Shown here piece by piece: positions 8,750 to 19,018 of a DNA stretch of 64,000 nt; positions within the stretch are counted from its first letter, which is position 1; each line of letters opens with the position of its first letter. The stretch spans positions 62,001 to 126,000 of the forward strand of contig NZ_FOQY01000003.1 in assembly GCF_900113865.1 (NCBI RefSeq), written 5' to 3'. Source of the DNA: Streptosporangium canum (GTDB lineage: Bacteria; Actinomycetota; Actinomycetes; Streptosporangiales; Streptosporangiaceae). Position numbers and translations under genes: made by a program. The notes below the pieces were generated by a model that was given only the letters and a program-made list of their open reading frames with translations, did no database searches and was not told where the DNA came from.

Positions 8750-8870
8750 CGTGTCCCCGGACCTCGCATGATCAATATGTCGCCATACCGATGGTCGGCG
8801 GATAGATATGGCGATTTAATACCTTTGATTCTGGTGCGTCGAAAGTGGCATGTGAGGCTGGAGTGATGAC
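8750..8870 (+). promoter_or_regulatory. Conserved leader, copy 2, with hairpin
   Basis: Homologous to the copy 1 leader. Here a perfect 8-bp stem forms between tcgccata (8780-8787) and tatggcga (8807-8814), with a small inner stem ccga-tgg-tcgg (8788-8798). The AT-rich gatttaatacctttgattc follows, then a ctggag ribosome site before GTG 8871. It could be an operator or a structured 5' leader. Confidence 0.5.
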
Positions 8871-9218
8871 GTGACCGCGACACCCGAAGGTGGCGAGCTC
8901 ACCGGCACCGGAGAGGCCGCCGGGGGATTGGTGGGCGCCGTCGTGAGCGAGGACGGCCTGCTGGCCAGGCTGCGGCTGGACGCGCGGGCGATGCGTTTCG
9001 GGTCCCAGGACCTGGCGGACCATATCGTCTCCGCCGTACGGGCGGCGCAGCAGGATCGGCTGGAGCGGATGGACGAGCCCACCGCGTCCCCCGAGGAGGG
9101 CGTCCTCCCGGAGGAGTTCATGCGCCGCCTGGACGACATGGAGGCTCAGGCCGCCCACGATTTCGCCCGATTGACGGCGAGCCTCGACGAGACGCTTCGC
9201 CGCCTGGAGGAAAGGTGA
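8871..9218 (+). CDS. YbaB/EbfC-like small protein
   Basis: 115 residues starting at GTG 8871. The central pattern (GAVVSEDGLLARLRLDARAMR, then a helix LADHIVSAVRAAQQDR) matches the beta-turn plus amphipathic-helix core of YbaB/EbfC-family proteins. An Asp/Glu/Arg-rich predicted coil ends the protein. In actinobacteria, YbaB-like proteins often stand beside ESX/WXG100 genes; mycobacterial EspL, a YbaB-like protein, stabilises the ESX-1 substrates EspE and EspF. It could therefore be a chaperone for the long protein two genes downstream. Gap to the next gene is 6 nt. Confidence 0.62.
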   Translation: MTATPEGGELTGTGEAAGGLVGAVVSEDGLLARLRLDARAMRFGSQDLADHIVSAVRAAQQDRLERMDEPTASPEEGVLPEEFMRRLDDMEAQAAHDFARLTASLDETLRRLEER

Positions 9219-9224
9219 TATGTC

Positions 9225-9515
9225 GTGACAAACGATGAGATCGCGTGGGATGTGGATGGTCGGCAGGCATCCGGCCAGAGATTCCGTACGTTGACAGACG
9301 AGCAACAGCAGTCCCATCAGAGCCTCCGAGCACAGATGGGCGACGGAAATCCGCTGCCCTATCCGGAGTTCGCCGGCCCCTATCAGGAATTCATCGGCGC
9401 GCTGTGCGGTGGCTCCGAGGAGTTGACCGCTGAGTGGGGCGGGGTCGGAGACGGCCAGGCCCTGATGGCGGCCCGGAACGCGCAGGCTGAGGCGGCGAAC
9501 AGGGGCGAGGGCTGA
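9225..9515 (+). CDS. Small WXG100-like/EspC-like protein of the cassette
   Basis: 96 residues from GTG 9225, which has a strong ggaggaaaggtgat ribosome site. Length, lack of a signal peptide, an Ala/Glu/Gln-rich composition, a central Trp-Gly-Gly (AEWGGVG) and position between a YbaB-like gene and a large WXG-like gene suggest a WXG100-superfamily secretion target. No canonical WXG turn or C-terminal YxxxD/E is obvious. It ends 2 nt before the long gene. The function is inferred from context only. Confidence 0.5.
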   Translation: MTNDEIAWDVDGRQASGQRFRTLTDEQQQSHQSLRAQMGDGNPLPYPEFAGPYQEFIGALCGGSEELTAEWGGVGDGQALMAARNAQAEAANRGEG

Positions 9516-9517
9516 CC

Positions 9518-10603
9518 ATGACGGCTGGACTTGATTCGATCGGTTTCGATGTGCTGGGCGTTCCGCGGCCGCCGGACACCACCGAGCTTGAACGGCAGGC
9601 CGGCGCGCTGGAGTCGGCGGCGGGCTCGCGGAGATCGCTCGGCGACGACGGCGCCCGCGCGCACCGGCTCGGCGCGGGGAACGCCGGCATCGCCAATGAC
9701 GCGCTCGACGAGCACGTGGCGGGAAAAGCCGGCCTGCTGTCACGGACCACCGCTCAGACGCAGCACGTCTCGGTGGCCGCGAGCGTTTCACAGATCGCGA
9801 CGACGGTGGTCAAGTGGGCCGGAGGACTGCTCGCCGGACTGGCCGGGCTGGCCGGGCTCGCCGCTCTCACTCCGCAGGGACGGGCGATGCTCGCACTGCG
9901 GCTGCGGCCGTTCGCTCACCGGGTGCAGGGCTGGATCCGGGCCGCCATGCAGTCCGTCGGCCGACTCTTCACCCGCCTGGCGGACCTGGTGCGCGGAACG
10001 ACGGCCAAGCAGCGGGTCGGCCAGCAGCTGACGGCGGAACAGCGGCTGATGTCGACACAGTGGCAGCGCACCGTGGCAGAGCGCGCCAAGGCCGCGGAGC
10101 GCGCCAAGATCATAGAGACCAGGACCGTAAAAGCCAAGATCTCGGCAGGCCGGGCCACGGAGAGCATAGATCGGGCCGGAAAGCGGCTGCGCAGCGCCGA
10201 ATCGGATATACGCAACGCCAGGACATCCGTCAAAACCAACGTTGACGCCGCATACGCCCGCGGGGAGATCCACCCCGGTCACATGGCATACCTCAAGTCA
10301 AGCTCCAAGCCCTTGGCCAACAACTTTTATCTGGATGAAATGACCAGTATCCGCCTCTACGAGCAGGCGACGCAGTTGAAGGGGGTCGAAGCACAGCTCG
10401 GCAGGCACACGGCCACGCATCTGGACGACGCGCAACGCCATGTGGACGAGGGGCTCGCCATCGCCAGAACGCACAGGATGGATGCGCCCGACCTCTACAG
10501 ACTGCAGGACGAGGTGGCAGAACTCGCTCTCCGCCGTTCCGAACTGGCCGACCGGGCAAGGACAGCCCGTACGGAGATCATCAGCGGCTTCAGATCCCCG
10601 TAG
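9518..10603 (+). CDS. Long cassette protein, paralogue B
   Basis: 361 residues, third gene of the intact cassette, with ATG 9518 right behind the stop of the WXG-like gene. It has the same architecture as paralogue A: polar N-terminal helices, one Gly/Ala/Leu hydrophobic stretch at about residues 95-120, and a long charged C-terminal half. Differences from A concentrate after about residue 190, including an inserted AERAKAAERAK-type repeat and an unrelated stretch around GHMAYLKSSSK. Possibly a secreted or membrane-inserted effector whose N-terminal half is the trafficking part. No known toxin domain is recognised. Confidence 0.65.
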   Translation: MTAGLDSIGFDVLGVPRPPDTTELERQAGALESAAGSRRSLGDDGARAHRLGAGNAGIANDALDEHVAGKAGLLSRTTAQTQHVSVAASVSQIATTVVKWAGGLLAGLAGLAGLAALTPQGRAMLALRLRPFAHRVQGWIRAAMQSVGRLFTRLADLVRGTTAKQRVGQQLTAEQRLMSTQWQRTVAERAKAAERAKIIETRTVKAKISAGRATESIDRAGKRLRSAESDIRNARTSVKTNVDAAYARGEIHPGHMAYLKSSSKPLANNFYLDEMTSIRLYEQATQLKGVEAQLGRHTATHLDDAQRHVDEGLAIARTHRMDAPDLYRLQDEVAELALRRSELADRARTARTEIISGFRSP

Positions 10604-10973
10604 ATGCATCCCTGACGGCCATCCGTCGGGAAAAGCTCGCCGCCGCCCTGGCCGGTCGCCGCGCCACCCGCCGCCCTGGCCGGCATGTCCTTCTCCGCAC
10701 CGGTCCGGCCATCGGCACAGCGACCGTCGTCGAAGCCGGCCAGGGCGGTCCGGTCAAACCTGGTTGCGGTCCTACCGCAGGTGACCTAGGTTGCTGCCAA
10801 CGCGTCGACGGAGCCGAGTAGTCCGGGAACAGCGCGGGTCAGACAGGCACCGGTAGCTGCGAAGGTGGTCTCGCGCCCCCGGTCGAAGACACTCCCGAGC
10901 GCGGGGAGGAACGGCCCGCCGCATGCCGACCGGGTCCAATGCCCCGCCGGCCGGCCGCAGCACCAGAACACCT
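10604..10973. other. Non-coding gap with inverted repeats, possible decayed sequence
   Basis: About 370 bp with no convincing gene. It contains the 3' flank of the duplication to 10716. A perfect 14-bp inverted repeat lies at 10671-10684 and 10735-10748, with a further partial direct copy at 10643-10655. A minus-strand frame of 61 codons (10786-10971) looks protein-like in composition but matches nothing I can name; it could be a remnant. Confidence 0.45.
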
Positions 10974-12248
10974 CTAACGAGGCGCGGCCACCTCCCAGAG
11001 AGCGCTCACCGGCATCGCGCGCATACGCTCCCCGAACGGGAGCGTATGTGTCCCGGTGTAAAGGACCACCCCCACCGCGAAGTCGTCACCGAGACGGTCG
11101 GCGAGATGTCGTAGCCCTCGGAAATCATCCGGTCGTACCGTCGACGATGCCTTCACCTCGACGCCGACCACCCGACCCTGGCGGTTCTCCAGAACGGCGT
11201 CGACCTCGACCTTGTCCTTTGTGCGGTAGTGGAACAGTTCCACGCGTTCGTCGGACCAGGTGAGCTGGCGAGCCAGTTCCATGAGGACGAAGCCCTCCAG
11301 GAGCGGGCCGAAGGCGCCGTCGGGACGGAGCAGACTCCTGGAGTCCGCGCCTAGAAGGTTCGCCGCGATTCCCGAATCGACGAAGGCGACCTTGGGCGTT
11401 CCGACCGCGCGGCTACTGAGGTTACGTGACCAAGCGGGGATCCGCTTGATCAGGAACACCTCTTCCAGAAGGCTCAGGTAACGATGCACCGTGCTCGCAG
11501 AAAGCCCGATCCCATTGCCCAGGGACGCGGCAACCAGCAACTGGCCCGACCGGGCAGCCAGCAGCCGGATCAGAGCCCGCATCTCCGCTGTCCGCTCGAT
11601 CTCCGCCAACTGGCTCACGTCACGTGCGATGAGATCCGCGACATACGAGTCAAGAAATCGCTCCCTTCTGCGGACGTTGGTCCGCGCGACCGCCTCGGGA
11701 AACCCACCTCGGACGATCCGCTCCGCATACTCGGCGCGGCTGACCGCCGACGTGTGGTGGAGGTTCTCGCCTTCGGCGAAGATCGCGTCCATGAACCCAT
11801 CGGCCGCGCCGTCGATCTCGCCCTGCGAGAACGGCCACAGCTCGATGGTCTCCATCCGGCCGGGCAGCGCATCCGGAAGGACTCGGAGCCCGAGTATCCG
11901 GGCCGAACCGGTCAGAAGGTAGCGACCCGGTCTCGGATCGGAGTCCACCTGCTCCTTGATGGCGAGAAGCAGTTCGGGGGCGCGCTGGATCTCGTCGATC
12001 ACCATGAGTTCGGGGAACGCCACGAAGCCGGCGGGATCCGCGATCGCGGCCTGGCGGGCTGCCGGAGCGTCGAGATTACGCCACTCCCCCGCACGTCCCT
12101 TGGCCAGAAGCCGGACCAGGGTGCTCTTGCCACACTGGCGGGCTCCCGTGACGAGAGTCACGCGTGTGTCGGATAGAGCCTCTTCCACGGCTGTTTCGGC
12201 GCGCCGCGGCAGAACCTTGCCGAGAGGAGTCTGTGCGCTGCTGACCAT
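10974..12248 (-). CDS. AAA ATPase with DUF4143 (AAA_14 family)
   Basis: 424 residues. Walker A is GARQCGKST at about residues 36-44, Walker B is LMVIDEIQ, and sensor-like LLTGSAR follows. The C-terminal half has the DUF4143 nuclease-like pattern (FVDSGIAANLL, then FHYRTKDKVEVDAVLE and GVEVKAS, a D/E-x-K arrangement). These ATPases occur as lone accessory genes, often near toxin-antitoxin or mobile DNA; their role is not established. It stands alone between the duplicated cassette and rlmN, and its promoter region holds the 23-bp repeat array. Confidence 0.85.
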   Translation of the reverse strand: MVSSAQTPLGKVLPRRAETAVEEALSDTRVTLVTGARQCGKSTLVRLLAKGRAGEWRNLDAPAARQAAIADPAGFVAFPELMVIDEIQRAPELLLAIKEQVDSDPRPGRYLLTGSARILGLRVLPDALPGRMETIELWPFSQGEIDGAADGFMDAIFAEGENLHHTSAVSRAEYAERIVRGGFPEAVARTNVRRRERFLDSYVADLIARDVSQLAEIERTAEMRALIRLLAARSGQLLVAASLGNGIGLSASTVHRYLSLLEEVFLIKRIPAWSRNLSSRAVGTPKVAFVDSGIAANLLGADSRSLLRPDGAFGPLLEGFVLMELARQLTWSDERVELFHYRTKDKVEVDAVLENRQGRVVGVEVKASSTVRPDDFRGLRHLADRLGDDFAVGVVLYTGTHTLPFGERMRAMPVSALWEVAAPR

Positions 12249-12277
12249 TGGTTCAGGATGGCACAGTCGGTAGTCGA

Positions 12278-12339
12278 CTGACAGAATGGTCGCCGGGTTG
12301 CTGACAGATTAGTCGCTGTGCTGCTGACGTTTAGGTCGC
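12278..12339. repeat. Three 16-bp direct repeats at exact 23-bp spacing
   Basis: The copies are ctgacagaatggtcgc (12278), ctgacagattagtcgc (12301) and ctgacgtttaggtcgc (12324), each 23 bp from the next. They lie upstream of the AAA/DUF4143 gene. They may be an operator or iteron-like array (two helical turns apart) or the end of a lost IS21-type element, whose termini carry multiple repeats. Confidence 0.8.
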
Positions 12340-12433
12340 GTGATGCAACCTCAGCGGGGCGATACCCCGTTCCCGACTGACGCCGTAGAGGTTCTTCGCC
12401 CGCCGTACGGCCTCCGTACGGCGGGCGGGAGGG

Positions 12434-13558
12434 CTACTCGGCGGCGGCGAGCTGGCCGCAGGCGCCGTCGATCTCGCGGCCCCGGGTGTCGCGGACGGTC
12501 ACCGGGACGCCGTGGAACTCCAGACGGCGGACGAAGGCCCGCTCGTCCTCGGGACGGGAGGCCGTCCACTTCGAGCCGGGAGTGGGGTTGAGCGGGATCA
12601 GGTTGACGTGCACCAGCTTGTTCTTGATGAGCTTGCCGAGCAGGTCGGCCCGCCATTCCTGGTCGTTGATGTCCTTGATCAACGCGTACTCGATGGAGAC
12701 CCGGCGCTTGGTCGTGGCCGCGTAGTTCCAGGCCGCGTCGAGGACCTCGGCGACCTTCCAGCGGGTGTTGATCGGCACCAGGGTGTCGCGGAGCTCGTCG
12801 TCGGGCGCGTGCAGGGAGAGCGCCAGCGTCACCGGCAGGCCCTCGGCGGCGAGCTTGCCGATCGCGGGGACCAGACCGACGGTGGAGACCGTGACGCCCC
12901 GGGCGGAGATGCCCAGGCCGTCCGGCGAGGGCTCGACCATCCGGCGCACGGCTCCGATCACGGCCTTGTAGTTGGCCAGCGGCTCGCCCATGCCCATGAA
13001 GACCACGTTGCTGACCCGTCCGGGGCCGCCGGGGACCTCCCCGGCGGCCAGGGCCCGCGCACCGGCGACGACCTGCTCGACGATCTCTGCGGTGGTCATG
13101 TTGCGGGTCAGACCGGCCTGGCCGGTGGCGCAGAACGGGCAGTTCATACCGCAGCCCGCCTGGGAGGACACGCACATGGTGGTGCGGTCGCTGTAACGCA
13201 TGAGGACCGACTCGACCAGCGCGCCGTCGAACAGCCGCCACAGGGTCTTGCGGGTGGTGCCGCCGTCGGTCGTCATCTCCCGGACCGAGGTCAGCAGCTT
13301 GGGGAACAGCGCGGCGGCGAACTTCTCCCTGGCCGTGGCCGGCAGGTCCGTCATGAGCTCGGGATCGCCGTTGAGCTTCTCGAAGTAGTGCCGGGAGAGC
13401 TGGTCGGCGCGGAACGGCTTCTCACCCAGCTCGGCGACGACCGCCCGGCGCTCGGTCATGGTCAGGTCGGCCAGGTGGCGCGCGGGCTTCGCCCTGCGGG
13501 GCGCCACGAAGGTGAGCTGGCCGGGTGCGGGGGCCCCGGGCGGGCTGACAGTCGACAA
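12434..13558 (-). CDS. rlmN: Dual-specificity RNA (adenine-C2)-methyltransferase RlmN
   Basis: Radical-SAM enzyme that methylates C2 of A2503 in 23S rRNA and of A37 in some tRNAs. The cluster motif C-x3-C-x2-C is visible as CGMNCPFC, together with GMGEPLANY and the C-terminal conserved Cys (DGACGQL). I take TTG 13558 as start: it has an agaagg ribosome site at suitable distance and gives 374 residues. Longer versions would overlap the divergent gene at 13623. It is the last gene of the rpsB-tsf-pyrH-frr-cdsA-rlmN set. Confidence 0.92.
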   Translation of the reverse strand: MSTVSPPGAPAPGQLTFVAPRRAKPARHLADLTMTERRAVVAELGEKPFRADQLSRHYFEKLNGDPELMTDLPATAREKFAAALFPKLLTSVREMTTDGGTTRKTLWRLFDGALVESVLMRYSDRTTMCVSSQAGCGMNCPFCATGQAGLTRNMTTAEIVEQVVAGARALAAGEVPGGPGRVSNVVFMGMGEPLANYKAVIGAVRRMVEPSPDGLGISARGVTVSTVGLVPAIGKLAAEGLPVTLALSLHAPDDELRDTLVPINTRWKVAEVLDAAWNYAATTKRRVSIEYALIKDINDQEWRADLLGKLIKNKLVHVNLIPLNPTPGSKWTASRPEDERAFVRRLEFHGVPVTVRDTRGREIDGACGQLAAAE

Positions 13559-13622
13559 GTCCAACGCCTTCTCTCGACGGTTACTCGAAGCGGTACTCGA
13601 CTCTGATCTAGAGTCCGGAGGT

Positions 13623-14705
13623 ATGGCGACAATCCGCCCCTCAGGCGAGCGGGGAGACGGCGTCGAGGTCGTGCTCACCGACATCAGCCCCTACGGGAGC
13701 CGCACCCTGGTGGTCGAACGCGACGAGACCTCCTCGGTAGCTTACCTGTGCGGGCCCGGAGGCATGGTTCACGGAGCGGTATGGCTGGCCAACCACGGCG
13801 CGGCCCCGGAGGCGATCGATCGCAGACGCCTGACCTCCGAACTGCCTCCGGCCGCGCCCCGGGCGAACACCCGGCACCCCGACGGCCGGCCTCCGCTGGG
13901 CACGCTGCGACCGCTGTGGTTCGAGGAGGGCGACGGCGTCGCCCTGTACGAGAACGACGAACTGCTCGCGGTCATTCCTGGCTGGGCGGACATGGGCAGG
14001 GGTATGCCGGGCTACTCCCGTGACGCGGTGGGCGAGTCGCCGTTCGCCTGGTCGCTGGAGGAGGCCCACGAGGGGCTGGCTCCCCGCCTGGCGAAGGCCC
14101 GCGCCTACTGGGACTGGCGGGGCGGCGACGGCGCCTGGGCCTCGTTCCAGCAGTTCATAATGGGCCACCTGGACCGGGCGGCCGGGACGGCGGGCCGGTT
14201 CTGGGACGCGGGCGGCGACCGGCTGCCCACGGTCGGCATCACCGAACGGCCGCCGGAAGGGGAGCGGGAGCACACGATCCTGTCCACGGTGGGGATGAGC
14301 TGCCAGCGGATGCCCACCGTGGAGCAGTACATCGACCGGCCGGACGCCTACGCCCGGGTGGAGCTCGCCGTCGCCACCCCCGGTGACGCGCGGGACGCGG
14401 CACGGCTGTTCCTGTGGCTGGGCCAGTACCCCTGGCATTCGGTCACCTGGCTGGGGCACGGTCACACCGCGAAGTGGTATCACCGGCCGGAGACGTTCCC
14501 GCTCGGCTCCGCCTACAGCGGCGTCATCATGCTGACCGGGCTGCCCGGCCTGCCGGACCTGTCGGGCTTCACCTTCGGCGGGGACGCCGTGCAGTGGCTC
14601 TGGCTGGTCCCGATCACCGCCGGCGAGCTGCGCCTGGTCGCGGAGAACGGCTACCGGACGCTGCTCCCCCGGCTGTCGGCCGACCGGCTCACCCGGCCGG
14701 GATGA
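13623..14705 (+). CDS. Suppressor-of-fused (SUFU)-domain protein
   Basis: 360 residues, inserted on the opposite strand between rlmN and cdsA. The C-terminal 170 residues match the bacterial SUFU-like pattern: STVGMS, a R-x-E-L-A strand, LGQYPWH, then LVPITAGEL and a terminal G-YRTLL-RL. The N-terminal 150 residues are specific and include a [13 protein letters not shown] segment. Bacterial SUFU proteins are often immunity-like or of unknown function. The ATG follows ggaggt with only a 1-nt gap, so the exact start is uncertain; longer frames run into rlmN. It converges with cdsA (4-nt gap). Confidence 0.75.
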   Translation: MATIRPSGERGDGVEVVLTDISPYGSRTLVVERDETSSVAYLCGPGGMVHGAVWLANHGAAPEAIDRRRLTSELPPAAPRANTRHPDGRPPLGTLRPLWFEEGDGVALYENDELLAVIPGWADMGRGMPGYSRDAVGESPFAWSLEEAHEGLAPRLAKARAYWDWRGGDGAWASFQQFIMGHLDRAAGTAGRFWDAGGDRLPTVGITERPPEGEREHTILSTVGMSCQRMPTVEQYIDRPDAYARVELAVATPGDARDAARLFLWLGQYPWHSVTWLGHGHTAKWYHRPETFPLGSAYSGVIMLTGLPGLPDLSGFTFGGDAVQWLWLVPITAGELRLVAENGYRTLLPRLSADRLTRPG

Positions 14706-14709
14706 GGCG

Positions 14710-15534
14710 TCAGACGAGCAGGGTGAGCAGCACCCAGACCGGGATCAGCGCGGCGACGAGGGAGTCGAGCCGGTCCATCAGACCGCCGTGGCCGGGCAGC
14801 AGGCTGCCCATGTCCTTGACGCCGAGGTCCCGCTTGATCACCGACTCGACGAGGTCGCCGAGGGTGGCGAAGACCACCACGACGGCACCGATCAGCACGC
14901 CCTTCCAGACGTCGTCCTCCAGCCGCCACGCCACCAGCCAGCCGCCCACGGCCATGCACGCCAGCGCGGACCCGGCGAAGCCCTCCCAGGTCTTCTTCGG
15001 GCTGATCAGCGGGGACATCTTGTGCTTGCCCAGGGAAATTCCTGCGAAATATCCGCCTATGTCACTCGCGACCGTGGTGGCGATGAAGACGACCACCCGG
15101 TCGGGGCCGTCGAGCGGATGCGCGAGCAGCAATGCCACAAAAGCGGCGAGCAACGAAGGGTAGACCGTGACCAGGATGGTCGCGGTCGTGTCGCGGACGT
15201 AGCCCTCGGTGCCCTGGAACATCCGCCACATCATCAGCACGAGCACCGTCATCGCGAAGACACCGACCAGCCAGGCGGGACCGCCGTAGTAGGCGCCCAC
15301 CACCATGGCGGCCATCCCGGCCAGGACCGGGATCAGCGGGACGGTGATGTCCCGGGCGGCGAACGACCTGACCAGTTCGGTCACGCCGACGCCCACCGCC
15401 GCGATCACCACGGCCAGGAAGAGCTCTTCGACGAAATAGAGGGAGCCGATGGCCAGAGCTCCCAGACCGGCACCCACCGCGATCGCGACGGGAAGATTCC
15501 GGCCGGTACGGCTACCGCCCGCCGCAGATTCCAA
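14710..15534 (-). CDS. cdsA: Phosphatidate cytidylyltransferase
   Basis: Makes CDP-diacylglycerol from phosphatidic acid and CTP in the membrane. 274 residues with about eight hydrophobic helices. The C-terminal CdsA signature is intact (SVIKRDLGVKD, then LPGHGGLMDRLDS). The probable start is TTG 15534. It lies downstream of frr, separated by a strong terminator-like hairpin, so it may be expressed at a lower level than frr. Confidence 0.93.
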   Translation of the reverse strand: MESAAGGSRTGRNLPVAIAVGAGLGALAIGSLYFVEELFLAVVIAAVGVGVTELVRSFAARDITVPLIPVLAGMAAMVVGAYYGGPAWLVGVFAMTVLVLMMWRMFQGTEGYVRDTTATILVTVYPSLLAAFVALLLAHPLDGPDRVVVFIATTVASDIGGYFAGISLGKHKMSPLISPKKTWEGFAGSALACMAVGGWLVAWRLEDDVWKGVLIGAVVVVFATLGDLVESVIKRDLGVKDMGSLLPGHGGLMDRLDSLVAALIPVWVLLTLLV

Positions 15535-15557
15535 GGGGTCCTACTCTCATGCACAAA

Positions 15558-15596
15558 ATCCTTGTCCCGCGCGGGCCTCCCGCGCGAGACAAGGAT
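15558..15596 (-). terminator. Intrinsic terminator-like hairpin between frr and cdsA
   Basis: Arms 15558-15575 and 15579-15596 (18 bp, one mismatch, 3-nt loop). On the minus strand the hairpin is followed by attttg, a short T-run. It probably ends most pyrH-frr transcripts before cdsA. Confidence 0.75.
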
Positions 15597-15604
15597 GAGG
15601 GGGC

Positions 15605-16162
15605 TCAGACTTCGAGCAGCTCGGCTTCCTTGTGCTTGAGCAGCTCATCGATCTTGGCTACGTGCTTCTGGGTGAGGTCGTCGAGCTCCTTCTCCGCACG
15701 ACGCACCTCGTCCTCGCCCGCCTCGCTGTCCTTGACCATCTTGTCGAGGGTCTCCTTGGCGTTGCGGCGGATGTTGCGGATGGAGACCCTGGACTGCTCC
15801 GCCTTGTTCCGGGCGACCTTGATGTACTCCTTGCGGCGCTCCTCCGACAGCTCCGGGAAGGCCACACGGATGACCTGGCCGTCGTTGCCGGGGTTGACGC
15901 CGAGGTCGGAGTTGCGGATCGCCTTCTCGATCGCGGCCATCGAGCCCTTGTCGAAGGGCTGGATGATGACCATGCGAGCCTCGGGGACGTGGAACGAGGC
16001 CAGTTGCTGAATGGGAGTGGGCGTCCCGTAGTACTCAGCGCTGATCTTGTTGAACATCGACGGGGTGACGCGGCCCGTGCGGATACCGGCGAAGTCGTCC
16101 TTCGCCACCGACACTGCCTTGTCCATCTTTTCCTCGGCTTCGAGGAGGGTATCGTCGATCAC
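15605..16162 (-). CDS. frr: Ribosome recycling factor
   Basis: 185 residues, the normal length. It splits post-termination ribosomes together with EF-G. Typical sequence features are the RTGRVTPSM segment near the N-terminus, the conserved [19 protein letters not shown] region (here [14 protein letters not shown]), and the long coiled C-terminal helix. Starts with GTG. Follows pyrH in the usual rpsB-tsf-pyrH-frr order, with a 99-bp gap. Confidence 0.97.
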   Translation of the reverse strand: MIDDTLLEAEEKMDKAVSVAKDDFAGIRTGRVTPSMFNKISAEYYGTPTPIQQLASFHVPEARMVIIQPFDKGSMAAIEKAIRNSDLGVNPGNDGQVIRVAFPELSEERRKEYIKVARNKAEQSRVSIRNIRRNAKETLDKMVKDSEAGEDEVRRAEKELDDLTQKHVAKIDELLKHKEAELLEV

Positions 16163-16261
16163 AGCGGCTCCCTGTCTTCTCGGTCACTCACCATTGTTCA
16201 CGCGCTTCGCGGAACGCTCCTACGTCGCGTACCACTCCGCCCGCTACGTCAGGTTCGCTCC

Positions 16262-17918
<1,657 letters not shown>

Positions 17919-17985
17919 TGTCTTTTCCTCGCGGGGATCATCACTGATCTCAGAAGTCGGCATGAGATCAGGTGGCTGGGTGGAT

Positions 17986-18019
17986 CGGGTGGGTGCGCTC
18001 GTCTGAGCGCACCCACCCG
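17986..18019 (-). terminator. Hairpin between rpsB and tsf (attenuator-like)
   Basis: Perfect 15-bp arms (17986-18000 and 18005-18019) with a gtct loop. There is no T-run after it on the minus strand, so it is more likely an attenuator or mRNA-processing/stability element than a full terminator. A second small stem (cgtacggc/gccgtacg) sits at about 18038-18057, close to the rpsB stop. Confidence 0.65.
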
Positions 18020-18061
18020 GAAGGGTCTTGCGGGTCGTACGGCTGGGCCGTACGGAAGGGC

Positions 18062-19018
18062 CTAGGCCTGCTTCTCGGTGCCCTCGGCCGGGACCTCAGC
18101 CTCGGCGTCGTTCTCGGCGACCGGAGCCTCGACCTCGGCCTCGGCGGCCGGGGCCACAGCCTCGGCGGTCTCGGCTTCGGCGGGAGCCTCGGCCTCGGCC
18201 TCGGCGGCGGGAGCCTCGGCGGCCGGAGCGGCCTCGCCACCGGCGAGGAGCTCCTGCTCCCACTCGGCGAGCGGCTCGGCGCCACCGGCGACGGCCGGCT
18301 TGTCGTCGCCGCGGTTGGCGCCGGCGCGGGCCATGAGGCCGGCGGCGACGGCGTCGGCGACGACGCGGGTCAGCAGGCCGACGGCGCGGATGGCGTCGTC
18401 GTTACCCGGGATCGGGTAGTCGACCTCGTCCGGGTCGCAGTTGGTGTCGAGGATCGCGACGACCGGGATGTTCAGCTTGCGGGCCTCGCTGATCCCGATG
18501 TGCTCCTTCTTGGTGTCGACGACCCACACCGCACTGGGAACGCGGGACATGTCGCGGATACCGCCGAGGGTGCGCTCCAGCTTCTCCTTCTCACGACGGC
18601 GCATGAGGAGCTCCTTCTTGGTGAGCCCCGACGCGGCGACGTTGTCGAAGTCGAGCTCCTCGAGCTCCTTCAGACGCTGAAGCCTCTTGTGCACGGTGGA
18701 GAAGTTGGTGAGCATGCCACCCAGCCAGCGCTGGTTGACATACGGCATGCCGACACGCGCCGCCTGCTCGGCGATGGCCTCCTGGGCCTGCTTCTTCGTG
18801 CCGATGAACATGATCGTGCCGCCGTGCGCGACGGTCTCCTTGACGAAGTCGTAGGCCCGGTCGATGAAGGCCAGCGACTTCTGCAGGTCGATGATGTAGA
18901 TGCCGTTGCGCTCGGTGAAGATGAAGCGCTTCATCTTCGGGTTCCAGCGACGAGTCTGGTGACCGAAGTGAACGCCGCTCTCGAGCAGCTGTCGCATGGT
19001 GACGACGGGGGTGGACAT
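18062..19018 (-). CDS. rpsB: 30S ribosomal protein S2
   Basis: 318 residues. The S2 core is evident from [21 protein letters not shown] through [20 protein letters not shown] long Ala/Glu-rich tail of about 75 residues follows, as in many actinobacteria. ATG 19018 has a ctggagga ribosome site; upstream codons in frame are not conserved. First gene of the rpsB-tsf operon. The tail is encoded by degenerate gcctcggc repeats. Confidence 0.96.
   Translation of the reverse strand: MSTPVVTMRQLLESGVHFGHQTRRWNPKMKRFIFTERNGIYIIDLQKSLAFIDRAYDFVKETVAHGGTIMFIGTKKQAQEAIAEQAARVGMPYVNQRWLGGMLTNFSTVHKRLQRLKELEELDFDNVAASGLTKKELLMRRREKEKLERTLGGIRDMSRVPSAVWVVDTKKEHIGISEARKLNIPVVAILDTNCDPDEVDYPIPGNDDAIRAVGLLTRVVADAVAAGLMARAGANRGDDKPAVAGGAEPLAEWEQELLAGGEAAPAAEAPAAEAEAEAPAEAETAEAVAPAAEAEVEAPVAENDAEAEVPAEGTEKQA

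Larger units (their letters stand above)
7471..8750. repeat. Tandem duplication, unit 1 (shortened)
   Basis: Unit 1 begins with cggcgtgtccccggacctcg and ends with ggccatcggc; unit 2 (8747-10716) has the same ends, and the two share four bases at the junction. Unit 1 holds the leader, one long gene and the 3' flank. Unit 2 holds the same plus two extra small genes between leader and long gene. Leaders, long genes and 3' flanks are clearly homologous at DNA level. Confidence 0.88.
8747..10716. repeat. Tandem duplication, unit 2 (complete)
   Basis: Full-length unit: leader, YbaB-like gene, small WXG100-like gene, long gene, 3' flank. The 3' flanks of both units carry gacggccatccgtc, followed by related tccttctccgcac and ggccatcggc segments. 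Because unit 1 can be derived from unit 2 by one internal deletion, this arrangement is probably ancestral. Confidence 0.88.

Noticed and set aside
7471..10716. Prophage or transposon carrying the duplicated cassette
   Set aside because: No integrase, transposase, attachment repeats or phage structural genes are visible; the duplication ends share only a few bases.
10786..10971. Possible transposase or regulator remnant on the minus strand
   Set aside because: The 61 codons look protein-like, but I cannot match them to a family; kept only as a remark on the non-coding gap.
12278..12339. CRISPR array
   Set aside because: Only three 16-bp degenerate repeats with 7-bp gaps; no spacers of proper length and no cas genes.
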